In this document: positions 15,840 to 23,846 of the stretch, in pieces
How the letters are laid out: every line of letters begins with the position of its first letter
How positions within the stretch are numbered: position 1 is the stretch's first letter
Position numbers and translations under genes: made by a program
NCBI GenBank assembly: GCA_963575675.1
Contig: CAUYUA010000220.1
Location: forward strand, 1 to 33,709
Reading direction: 5' to 3'
Source: CAUYUA01 sp963575675
Lineage (GTDB): Bacteria; Pseudomonadota; Alphaproteobacteria; Azospirillales; Azospirillaceae
DNA length: 33,709 nt
The notes under the pieces: model-generated
What the model was told of the DNA's origin: nothing
The model's input: only the letters and a program-made list of their open reading frames with translations
Databases searched by the model: none

Positions 15840-17903
15840 ATGAATTGGTGGACGGATCATTCGACGGATAAGATGCGCAGGGAGGTGTTTTCGTCCCAAG
15901 AAGCGTCGTCGTTCTTTTCGCCGGAGGCTGTGCGTTTGACAACGGACAGTCGGCGTTTTTCATCGTTGAATTCGTCAACATCGTCGTGTGGGGATAAAGG
16001 CGTGGATGAGAATCCTCACGAGAATAGGGAGGAAAGTAGAGAAGAGCGCTTGCAAGACGCGAGGACGACTTCGCTTCGTTCGATTGGAGAAGCTGAGAGA
16101 ATGGAAAGCGATGAGCGCGGAGCCGCCGGTTTAGGCGCTTTTGTGGGAGAGGTCGTGGATATCGCCGGTTTGTTAAGCGCCTATCCCGGACCTGCGATTC
16201 GCGCGAGCGCCAATCGAAAGATTGTGGCGGTGAATGTGATTGCTCGAAAACTGATGATTGGAGACCGCTTATGGTGGCGACAAGCGGTGGATTGGTTGGG
16301 AATCGACGTGTCCGGGCCATCGAGTCCGTTCGTCGCGCGAATCGAAACCGCCAATGGTCAGGTGATGATCGAGTGGGTTGCCGCGCCGTTGCCGGAAGGC
16401 GATTGGCTGTTGTTTGGACGCGACGTCACGTTGGATTATCAGCTTCGGCAGGCGCTGACCGAATCGCGGCAGCGCTATAAGGATTTGGTGGAGATTTCCA
16501 GCGATTTCGCTTGGGAGACCGGCGCTGACGGGCGTTTTTCCTTTGTTTCTCCGTTTGGAGCGCTGGGGTTTCCCTCGGAGCGCTTGATCGGTCGCCCTCC
16601 CGCCGAATTCGTGGTGGACGCGCGCGATGATATGTGTTTGCCGTTTACGACGCTCCGTTCGATCGAACAGGCCGAAGTGTGGGTGCGCACCGCCGATGGT
16701 CACGCCGCCTGTGTCGCGGTGTCGGCGGCGCCTCTGATTGGTCCGGACGGCTCCTGGCGTGGCGCGCGCGGTGTATGTCGCAATGTTACAGATCAAATTA
16801 TGCGCGCCGCAGAGCTGGCGCGCGTTCGTAATCGTGAACAATTGTTGAGTCACATCGTTCTGACGTTGCGTGATCGTTTGGATCCTAACGAGGCTCTGGT
16901 GGTGGCCGCCGCCGAAGTGACGCGCGCTCTGAGCGCCGACGGGTGTCGTATTTTTCGGATGGAAGAATGTGACCGTTTGACGGTGGTGACGGAGTTTGGC
17001 GCGTCGCCGCCGTTGGACATGGATGTTCTGGTGCGTGAGCTGGCTGGGGCGAGCGGCCCGATGTCGTCGGATATGAGCGAGGTTCGTGTTCTCGGGTGTC
17101 GAACGCAATATCGTCATATCGTCAATGGCGCTCTTTGCGTGTGGCGCGGGGGGCAAAGTGAGGCGTGGGATGAAGAAGATGGTCTGTTGATTGCGGGAGT
17201 CGCCGATCATTTGGGAATTGCTCATGTTCATTTGGCGTATCAGGAAGGCTTGCGTCATATGTCCGAACGTGACGGTTTAACCGGTTTGTTCAATCGCAGA
17301 ACCTTTTTTGATCGACTTTCAGAGCAGCTTCAGCAGAATGATCGCGGAACGTCGGCGTTGCTTTACGTGGATCTGGATAATTTCAAAGCGGTTAATGATC
17401 GATATGGCCATCAACGCGGCGATGCGGTGTTGCGGACGGTAGGAAAGTTGTTGACCTGCGGCGTGCGTCCCGGAGACCTCCCCGGTCGTTTGGGGGGGGA
17501 TGAGTTCGTGTTGTGGTTGGCGCGCAGCGATGCGGAAGCCGCGATTCGTGTTTCTGAACGGTTGTTGAGTGGGATGAGCGAGCTGCAATCCTTCTCCGCA
17601 GGGCCTGATCTTTTGTTGGGAATGTCGATTGGAATCGCCATTCATGAGCCGCGTCGATTTTCTTCGACCGAAAAACACGTTGAATTGGAAACGGCGCAAT
17701 CTTTGATTGATCGCGCCGACGCTGCGATGTATCAGGCCAAACAGCGTGGAAAAGGGAATTACGCCGTAGCGTCTTCGATGTTCAGAGAGGGAATGGCGGC
17801 GGGCGATTCCAAAGCCGAGCCCGCAGTAGGCGTCGAGATGTGGCGTTCAAAGACTGGGGCGGCGGCAACGACCGGAGGGGATGGTCATGCCTCTTGCGGA
17901 TGA
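15840..17903 (+). CDS. PAS-GGDEF diguanylate cyclase
   Basis: The protein has 687 residues. The first ~95 are Ser/Glu/Arg-rich and probably disordered; a later start is possible because no clear ribosome site precedes the ATG. Two PAS-like regions follow (about 100-205 and 210-325), the second with WETGADGRFSFVSP and the end motif GVCRNVTDQ. A GAF-like region covers about 335-470. The GGDEF domain occupies 480-650. The active site GGDEF is at 552-556, and the inhibitory I-site RPGD at 543-546 is present, so it should make cyclic di-GMP with product inhibition. No membrane helix is obvious, so it is probably cytoplasmic. Eight consecutive G bases encode part of the active site. The 3' end overlaps the DUF2336 gene. 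Confidence 0.93.
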   Translation: MNWWTDHSTDKMRREVFSSQEASSFFSPEAVRLTTDSRRFSSLNSSTSSCGDKGVDENPHENREESREERLQDARTTSLRSIGEAERMESDERGAAGLGAFVGEVVDIAGLLSAYPGPAIRASANRKIVAVNVIARKLMIGDRLWWRQAVDWLGIDVSGPSSPFVARIETANGQVMIEWVAAPLPEGDWLLFGRDVTLDYQLRQALTESRQRYKDLVEISSDFAWETGADGRFSFVSPFGALGFPSERLIGRPPAEFVVDARDDMCLPFTTLRSIEQAEVWVRTADGHAACVAVSAAPLIGPDGSWRGARGVCRNVTDQIMRAAELARVRNREQLLSHIVLTLRDRLDPNEALVVAAAEVTRALSADGCRIFRMEECDRLTVVTEFGASPPLDMDVLVRELAGASGPMSSDMSEVRVLGCRTQYRHIVNGALCVWRGGQSEAWDEEDGLLIAGVADHLGIAHVHLAYQEGLRHMSERDGLTGLFNRRTFFDRLSEQLQQNDRGTSALLYVDLDNFKAVNDRYGHQRGDAVLRTVGKLLTCGVRPGDLPGRLGGDEFVLWLARSDAEAAIRVSERLLSGMSELQSFSAGPDLLLGMSIGIAIHEPRRFSSTEKHVELETAQSLIDRADAAMYQAKQRGKGNYAVASSMFREGMAAGDSKAEPAVGVEMWRSKTGAAATTGGDGHASCG

Positions 17904-19455
17904 GGGCGTCGAGCTTTCCGCGATCGATTTTGAAACCGCTAAGCTGTTGGCGCGCAGTCAGCATGCGCGCGATCGATGTTTGGTGGCCGAGCAGGCCAAT
18001 GTTCGTCCCGAGTTGCTTTATTTTCTCACCACCGATCAATCGCCCGAAGTGCGGCGCGGCGTGGCCTGTAATCCCGCCACGCCGCGACAAGCCGACTTGT
18101 TGTTGGTCGGTGACAGCGATATGGGAGTGCGCGAAGGTTTGGCGCGAAAGATTGCGCGGTTGGTTCCCTCTCTTTCGCCGGAACAAGTCGGTCAGATTGA
18201 GCGTTTGACTATCGATTTGTTGGAAACTTTGGCCAAAGATCACGCAGTCGAAGTGCGGCGCGTATTGTCGGAAGAACTAAAGTCGTTGCCCAATGCTCCG
18301 GCGTCGGTGATTCATCTTTTGGCGCGCGATATAGAAATTAGCGTTGCGGCGCCAATTCTTAGTTGTTCGCCGATTCTTACCGATGATGATTTACTGGAAA
18401 TCATCATCGGTGGTCCTATCGATGGCGCTCTATCGGCGATTGCTCAGCGCGCCGATGTTTCTCCTCTGGTCGCCGACGCCATCGCCGCTTCTGACGACGT
18501 TTCCGCGATTACTGTTTTGCTTAGCAATCCGAGCGCTCAGGTGCGTGAAGAGACGCTTGATCGAATTATCGATCGCGCTCCGGATCATGAATCGTGGCAT
18601 CGTCCCTTGGTTCAACGACCGCGTTTGCCGCCGCGCGCCGCCATACGTTTGGCTCAATTCATCGCCGAATCTTTGGTGCTTGCATTGCAGTCGCGCACCG
18701 ATATCGACTCTGAGACGGCTCAAGAATTGGCCAATGTCGTCAAGTCGCGTTTGGGGCTAGACCGTCAGTCTATGGAGGGAAGGGGAGCGTCGCAGAATTT
18801 CGTTGCGAGCGGTGGTGGAAAGGGAGCGGGGCTTTCGGCTTTCGTTGTGTCCAGTCGTCGCAAAAATCGGGAAAAAATCGAATGGAAGCCGATCGAGACA
18901 CCGTCTCGACGATCGCAGTCTTCTTCTAAGGAAAACGTCGGAGAGGACGTGTCGTCGCCTGTAGCTCCTGTTGTCGCCAAGCCGATAGTGTCTTCTTACT
19001 CGTTGGCTGCTGTAAATCCCTATCTGAGTCAAGACGCGTCGTCGCCTCCATCTGCGCGAGCGATTGCGGGAGGGGATGCAGGAAAGGGGGGAGAGCGTTT
19101 GGCTTTGACGCGAGCGCAAGAATTACATAAGGCAGGCAAACTTGATGAAGCGAGTTTGAGCAATGCTTTGGCGGAGGGCGATCGTTTGTATGTTTGCGCG
19201 GGGTTGGCGGAATTGTCGGGGGTGTCTTTGGCGAGTGTGAACAGGATTGTTGGTTCGCATAGTCCGCGCGCGATGACGGCGTTGGTGTGGAAGGCCGGGT
19301 TATCGATGCGGTTTGCGCGGCAAGCGCAATTGGGGTTGGCGTTGATACCGCCACGTTCGGCGTTGAGTCCGCGCAACGGAGAGGATTTTCCTTTGTCTGA
19401 AGGCGACATGCGGTGGCAGTTGAGTTTTTTTTCTGATGGCGAAGAGCGTCGATAA
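17887..19455 (+). CDS. DUF2336 protein paired with the diguanylate cyclase
   Basis: The start is set at the ATG at 17887, 8 bases after GGAGG; another ATG lies at 17881. This gives 522 residues. The first ~300 are helical and HEAT-like, with repeated SPEVRRGVACNP, DMGVREGLARK and HAVEVRRVLSEEL motifs, the pattern of DUF2336. A low-complexity Ser/Lys-rich linker follows (about 310-390). A C-terminal region of about 120 residues begins ALTRAQELHKAGKLDEASLS and looks like a second folded DUF2336-type part. The gene overlaps the PAS-GGDEF gene by 17 bases (23 from the earlier ATG), so the two are co-translated. The family's function is unknown; a role in signalling with the cyclase is inferred from the pairing. 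Confidence 0.85.
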   Translation: MPLADEGVELSAIDFETAKLLARSQHARDRCLVAEQANVRPELLYFLTTDQSPEVRRGVACNPATPRQADLLLVGDSDMGVREGLARKIARLVPSLSPEQVGQIERLTIDLLETLAKDHAVEVRRVLSEELKSLPNAPASVIHLLARDIEISVAAPILSCSPILTDDDLLEIIIGGPIDGALSAIAQRADVSPLVADAIAASDDVSAITVLLSNPSAQVREETLDRIIDRAPDHESWHRPLVQRPRLPPRAAIRLAQFIAESLVLALQSRTDIDSETAQELANVVKSRLGLDRQSMEGRGASQNFVASGGGKGAGLSAFVVSSRRKNREKIEWKPIETPSRRSQSSSKENVGEDVSSPVAPVVAKPIVSSYSLAAVNPYLSQDASSPPSARAIAGGDAGKGGERLALTRAQELHKAGKLDEASLSNALAEGDRLYVCAGLAELSGVSLASVNRIVGSHSPRAMTALVWKAGLSMRFARQAQLGLALIPPRSALSPRNGEDFPLSEGDMRWQLSFFSDGEERR

Positions 19456-19479
19456 TCACTGTTGGTTAATAAGCGTATG

Positions 19480-19774
19480 AATTAAAAGGGTCCAGGGACC
19501 GTGTTCCTGGTCGTGGGGGATCATAAGGGGGGAGCGAAAGCCCCCCTTATTCGCGAAGCGATTCTTTCCTGGAAATGTCTGTTTTTTTGTTAATGATCCA
19601 CGGTAGATATTACACGGTAGATATTACAGGCTATTACAGTAAGTCTTGCATAAAAATATAACAAAGTGATAATAAAGAGTTCCAAAGGAAGATCGCTTCG
19701 CGAATAAGGGGGGCTTTCGCTCCCCCCTTATGATCCCCTGCGACCAGGAACACAGTCCCTGGACCCTTTTAATT
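19480..19774. repeat. 295-bp element with 83-bp inverted arms
   Basis: Left arm 19480-19562 and right arm 19692-19774 are reverse complements over 83 bases with three differences (80/83). Each arm begins AATTAAAAGGGTCCAGGGAC at its outer end, carries a hairpin (CCAGG...CCTGG), then a second hairpin (AAGGGGGGAGC...GCCCCCCTT), and ends CGCGAAGCGAT. The 129-base centre is AT-rich and holds a 14-bp tandem repeat (CACGGTAGATATTA twice, 19599-19626). It sits between the convergent DUF2336 and MsbA genes, so the arms may serve as terminators for both. It contains no gene. Alternatives are a nonautonomous mobile element or two inverted copies of a terminator repeat. Confidence 0.9.
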
Positions 19775-19787
19775 TTTTAATTTCCAT

Positions 19788-21563
19788 TTAAGCCTGCTCA
19801 ACGGCCTGCATTCCATAGAGTCTGCTATATATCCCGCCCATACGCATCAATTCCGCATGTTTTCCGACTTCGGCCACTTCTCCTTGATCAAGGACATAGA
19901 TTCTATCGGCGTCCACCACCGTAGAAAGACGGTGCGCGATCACCAAAGTCGTGCGTCCCGCTTGTAGCGTTCGCAAAGCCGTTTGCACAATCCGCTCTGA
20001 TTCCGTGTCAAGAGCCGAGGTCGCTTCATCAAGCAACAGAATCGGAGCGTCGCGCAACATCGCGCGAGCAATGGAAATACGTTGCCGTTGGCCACCAGAA
20101 AGCTTAACGCCATGTTCTCCGACTTCGGTGTCGTAGCCGAGCGGCAAACGCACAATGAACTCATGCGCAGCAGCAAGTTTGGCGGCAGTGACGATGCTTT
20201 CCTCAGAAGCGTTGAATTGACCATAGGCGATGTTTGCGCGAATGGTGTCGTCGAACAGAGCGACCTCTTGACTGACCAAGGCGATTCGCGAACGCAACGA
20301 CGACATGGCGAGGTCGCGCACATCAAGTCCGCCGACAGTGACGGCGCCGCCGGTAACGTCATAAAAACGAGGGATAAGATTGAGGACGGTAGACTTTCCA
20401 GACCCCGACGGGCCGACCAAAGCGACAGTGTTGCCGGCGGAGATATCAAGCGAAACGCCGCGCAAGGCGGGAGCGTCTTTGCGATATTCAAAAGTGACGT
20501 TGTCAAATCGAATGTCGAAACGTTCGACTTCCAACAATTTGGCGTCGGGCTTGTCGAACAGAGTGGGTTTGATGTCGAGCAACTCGAAAATGCGCTGAGC
20601 GGCGGCTAAACCGGATTGAAGCTGAGTGTTGAGTTTGCTTAACCTTTTCATCGGCTCATAGGCGAGCAAAAAGGCGGTGATGAAAGACATCAACTCGCCG
20701 ACGGTGCTGATGCCGTCGATCACACGGAATCCGCCGTAGACCACTATGGTGACGATGGCTACGCCGCTGAGGACTTCCGAAACCGGCGTGGTCATGGCGG
20801 CGACGCGGAACGCCTTATGAACCAAAGAGAATAGGCGATCAATAATGGCTGAAACGCGGGTGCGCTCGTGCATTTCCATGCCATAAGCTTTGACGTGGCG
20901 CACGCCTTGGAATGTTTGGTTTAAAACTGTGGAGAAGTGTCCCAGCTCGGCCTGAGTGCTGGCGCTGACGCGCCGAGTCCGACGACCGACTCGGGCGACG
21001 AACCACCCGGCCAAGGGGAAGGCGACAAACGCGCCGAACGCCAAAGCCCAGTCCTGATAGAACATCACGGCGATCAGGAAGAGCAGAGTCAAAGTGCTTT
21101 TGCCGATGCTGGTTAGGCATTCGGCGACCGTTCCGCGCATCACGCCAACGTCGTTGATGACGCGGGAGATCAGTTGTCCGGCGGATGTGCCGTGAAAGAA
21201 CGCCAGATCAGCGCGAATCAAGTGGGAATAAAGATTTTTTTGAATATCGGCCACCATTTTTTGGCCGATGTGGTTCATTTGAATGCTGTGCAAGTAGTCA
21301 GAGAAGCCTCGGATGCTGAAGGCGGTCAGAATCGCGATGGCGATCGGCACCACCAGACGACGATCGTGTTGTTGAAACACATCGTCCATCACGGGTTCCA
21401 TCAATTTGGCCATGGCGCCGGTGGTGGCCGCAGCGATCGACATAAAGAATAACGCACTCGCCAAACGCCAACGATGAGGATATAAATATTCAGCAAGAAT
21501 GCGTCGAATCAAAGGCCAACTGCCGACATGCCGGTATGGGGCGTTCTCTAGGAGCTGTACCAA
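19788..21563 (-). CDS. msbA: MsbA-type lipid exporter, ABC half-transporter
   Basis: The protein has 591 residues: an N-terminal six-helix ABC exporter domain (about 25-335) and an ATPase domain. Walker A is GPSGSGKST (near 383-391), then a Q-loop in LVSQEVALFDD, signature LSGGQRQR, Walker B ILLLDEATSALD, and the H-loop IAHRLS. Such proteins work as homodimers and flip lipid A or related lipids across the inner membrane. A drug or other lipid exporter is possible because the sequence alone does not fix the substrate. The first possible codon is TTG at 21563; a stop lies 7 codons upstream and no good ribosome site is seen, so the start is uncertain. Its 3' end abuts the inverted-repeat element. 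Confidence 0.88.
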   Translation of the reverse strand: MVQLLENAPYRHVGSWPLIRRILAEYLYPHRWRLASALFFMSIAAATTGAMAKLMEPVMDDVFQQHDRRLVVPIAIAILTAFSIRGFSDYLHSIQMNHIGQKMVADIQKNLYSHLIRADLAFFHGTSAGQLISRVINDVGVMRGTVAECLTSIGKSTLTLLFLIAVMFYQDWALAFGAFVAFPLAGWFVARVGRRTRRVSASTQAELGHFSTVLNQTFQGVRHVKAYGMEMHERTRVSAIIDRLFSLVHKAFRVAAMTTPVSEVLSGVAIVTIVVYGGFRVIDGISTVGELMSFITAFLLAYEPMKRLSKLNTQLQSGLAAAQRIFELLDIKPTLFDKPDAKLLEVERFDIRFDNVTFEYRKDAPALRGVSLDISAGNTVALVGPSGSGKSTVLNLIPRFYDVTGGAVTVGGLDVRDLAMSSLRSRIALVSQEVALFDDTIRANIAYGQFNASEESIVTAAKLAAAHEFIVRLPLGYDTEVGEHGVKLSGGQRQRISIARAMLRDAPILLLDEATSALDTESERIVQTALRTLQAGRTTLVIAHRLSTVVDADRIYVLDQGEVAEVGKHAELMRMGGIYSRLYGMQAVEQA

Positions 21564-22021
21564 GGGAGTCGCTTCGTTCTTCTAGGATCTATGAACTCGG
21601 ATCAAGGGGTCTCGACCCGACTGCGCGCGTCATGCTCTATATGGGCAGGGGAGACGCCGACGCCATGAAGCCTAACAGACTGTCTCTTACATTGCCAGAC
21701 ATGCCTCTCTGTGATCGACGGGTATAAAAAACTGGCGGATTTATACTCTGTTCTCTTGTTTTCCCGAAAATCTCTTGTTTTCCCAAAAAAAGTAAAGGCC
21801 AGGATCCCTATCTTGGTCCTAATTAAGGGCCGAGAGGTTTTTGAAGAAATTGTAATTTTGACCGTAATTTTTTCTGAGGGCGACGGTGCGAGGCGGTGTT
21901 CCAATTCAGGGCTCTCGTTCGAACCCCAGAGTGATGGACTGTAACAACCAAAGGCGCGAGGGCGTTTGGTCCTCCGTATATGAAGGCGGGTCCAGAAACC
22001 GAGTTTCTGGACCCGTTTTTT
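21564..22021. other. Intergenic region upstream of msbA, possible plus-strand transcript
   Basis: No credible protein gene lies in these 458 bases; the open frames at 21602-21904 and 21711-21944 lack ribosome sites and familiar motifs. A 19-bp direct tandem repeat (TCTCTTGTTTTCCC then G/AAAAA, 21752-21770 and 21771-21789) is present. The region ends in a strong plus-strand terminator, which suggests an unannotated plus-strand RNA. Confidence 0.4.
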
Positions 22022-22023
22022 TT
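21987..22023 (+). terminator. Perfect-stem terminator with eight T
   Basis: CGGGTCCAGAAAC (21987-21999) pairs perfectly with GTTTCTGGACCCG (22003-22015) around a CGA loop, and eight T follow at 22016-22023. The T run is on the plus strand, and the last two T belong to the stop codon of gatB on the other strand. It shares the GGTCCAG...CTGGACC core with the other palindromes here. For the gatB transcript the hairpin lacks a following T tract. Confidence 0.85.
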
Positions 22024-23470
22024 ATCCCTTCAGTTTTTGTGTAAGAATTTCATTGACCATTGCGGGGTTTGCCTTGCCCTGAGTCTGCTTCATGACCTGT
22101 CCGACAAAAAAGCCGAATAGTTTTTCTTTGCCGTTTCGGTATTCCGCCACTTTGGCGGCGTTTCCGTCAAGAACCGACTGCACCGCCGTCTCCAAGGCGC
22201 CGGTGTCCGTCACCTGACGCAATCCCTTGGCCTCAACAATTGCGGAGGCTGTTTGTCCGGTCGCAAACATCTCTTCAAACACATCTTTGGCGATTCGGCC
22301 GGAAATAGTGTTGTCGGCAATCAAATCAATCAATCCCCCTAACGCCTCCGCCGACACCGGGGTTTGTCCAATATCCTTTCCCGCCTTGTTGAGCGCGCCG
22401 AACAATTCGCCCGTCACCCAATTGGCGGTTATTTTGGAGTCGCGGCCTTTGGCGACGGCTTCATAGAAATCCGCGCGGGCTTTTTCCGCCACCAACACGC
22501 CCGCATCATAAGCGGACAATCGGTAGTCGGTCATCAATCGCGCTTTTTTGTCGTCGGGGAGTTCGGGCAAAGTTCTGCGAATCGATTCGATCCACGCCGG
22601 GTCCAGCTCCAAAGGCAGAAGATCGGGGTCTGGGAAATAGCGGTAATCGTGAGCTTCTTCCTTGCTGCGCATCGAGCGCGTCACGCCTTTTGTGGTGTCC
22701 CACAACCGGGTTTCTTGCTTGATCGTTCCCCCGGCCTCAAGAACATCGACTTGCCGCCGGGCTTCATATTCAATGGCTTGTTGGACGTAGCGGATGGAAT
22801 TGACGTTTTTGATCTCGCAGCGGGTTCCGAGGGGCCCGTTTGGTCGGCGCACAGAGACGTTGACGTCGGCGCGCATCGAGCCTTCTTCCATATTCCCGTC
22901 GCAAACATCCAGATAGCGCAGGATGGCGCGCAACTTGCGCAAATAGGCGCCGGCTTCTTCGGGTGAGCGCATGTCGGGCTCGGAGACGATCTCCATCAGA
23001 GCGACGCCCGAGCGGTTAAGGTCGACATACGTTTTGCTGGGGTGTTGATCGTGCAGGCTTTTTCCGGCGTCTTGCTCCATGTGCAAGCGCGTGACGCCAA
23101 CGACGCGCGAAGAGCCGTCAGGCATGTCGAGCGCGATCCGCCCTTGTCCGACGATCGGCTGTTTGTATTGGCTGATCTGATATCCGGCCGGAAGATCGGC
23201 GTAGAAATAATTCTTGCGGTCAAATACGGAGAACGCGTTGATTTTGGCCTTCAATCCAAGGCCGGCGCGGACGGATTGCTCGACGCAATATTGGTTGATG
23301 ACCGGCAGCATGCCAGGGAACGCGGCGTCGATGAAGCTGACTTGGCTGTTGGGTTCGGCCCCGAAGTCGGTCGCCGCGCCTGAAAAGAGTTTTGCTTTGG
23401 AAATGACCTGGGCGTGAACCTCCAGCCCGATCACAATTTCCCAATCGCCGGTTTCACCCTGAATCAGCAT
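22022..23470 (-). CDS. gatB: Asp/Glu-tRNA amidotransferase subunit B
   Basis: GatB is the kinase-like subunit of the GatCAB complex, which converts misacylated Glu-tRNA(Gln) and Asp-tRNA(Asn) to the correct amide forms. From the ATG at 23470 the protein has 482 residues, the usual length; a longer frame reaches 23686 but its extra part is basic and repeat-like. Family motifs include WEIVIGLEVHAQV at the N-terminus, FDRKNYFYADLPAGYQISQY, DLNRSGVALMEIVSEPD and VNVSVRRP. The C-terminal helical YqeY-like tail is intact. The ribosome site is weak (GAGAG). gatC and gatA are not adjacent, so they must lie elsewhere. Confidence 0.96.
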   Translation of the reverse strand: MLIQGETGDWEIVIGLEVHAQVISKAKLFSGAATDFGAEPNSQVSFIDAAFPGMLPVINQYCVEQSVRAGLGLKAKINAFSVFDRKNYFYADLPAGYQISQYKQPIVGQGRIALDMPDGSSRVVGVTRLHMEQDAGKSLHDQHPSKTYVDLNRSGVALMEIVSEPDMRSPEEAGAYLRKLRAILRYLDVCDGNMEEGSMRADVNVSVRRPNGPLGTRCEIKNVNSIRYVQQAIEYEARRQVDVLEAGGTIKQETRLWDTTKGVTRSMRSKEEAHDYRYFPDPDLLPLELDPAWIESIRRTLPELPDDKKARLMTDYRLSAYDAGVLVAEKARADFYEAVAKGRDSKITANWVTGELFGALNKAGKDIGQTPVSAEALGGLIDLIADNTISGRIAKDVFEEMFATGQTASAIVEAKGLRQVTDTGALETAVQSVLDGNAAKVAEYRNGKEKLFGFFVGQVMKQTQGKANPAMVNEILTQKLKG

Positions 23471-23846
23471 CGTTATGCGCTCTCGTTGGTTCACGTTGAC
23501 CGTAAAAGGGCCGTCGCGCGGATCATAGCGGGGCGGCTTCGAGAAGAAAAGCATGGGGCGGACGCTGTAGAGCAAAAACCCTAGGATGCTGTCCTGTTCG
23601 TTTTTGCGGCAATTTGTTTTTGCGGCGAATTGCCGTCGCTTCCTGACGCGCCGTCTCTTCCGACACACCGAAATCTCTTCCGACACACCGAATCACGGCC
23701 TCTCTTTGTTGTTTTTTTTATGGCGCATGACCGCTCTTAGAAACTCTCAAAGCGTCGTTTTCAAACTTTGTCTTGGCCGAACCGCAGTGGAGGGAGTATG
23801 AAGGTCTGAATTCCTCGTTTCTCCGGTGTTGTTGTCCCGTTCGATC
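23471..23846. promoter_or_regulatory. Divergent gatB-tex region with two tandem duplications
   Basis: These 376 bases separate the divergent gatB and tex starts and must hold both promoters. Two short direct repeats are visible: GTTTTTGCGGC followed by AATT/GAATT at 23600 and 23616, and TCTCTTCCGACACACCGAA at 23654-23672 and 23674-23692. No protein gene is supported. Confidence 0.5.

Noticed and set aside
19599..19626. CRISPR-like repeat
   Set aside because: Two directly abutting 14-bp units with no spacers; not a CRISPR array.
21602..21944. Two opposing open frames (minus 21602-21904, plus 21711-21944)
   Set aside because: Neither has a ribosome site or recognisable motif, and both run through a tandem repeat and promoter-like AT-rich DNA.
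21905..21945. T-loop-like GTTCGAACCCC suggesting a tRNA
   Set aside because: The flanking bases do not form a 5-bp T stem, and no anticodon arm, acceptor stem or CCA end can be drawn.
23471..23686. N-terminal extension of GatB by 72 residues
   Set aside because: The family begins at the MLIQGETGDWEIVIG region; the extension is basic, crosses two tandem repeats and would exceed the normal GatB length.
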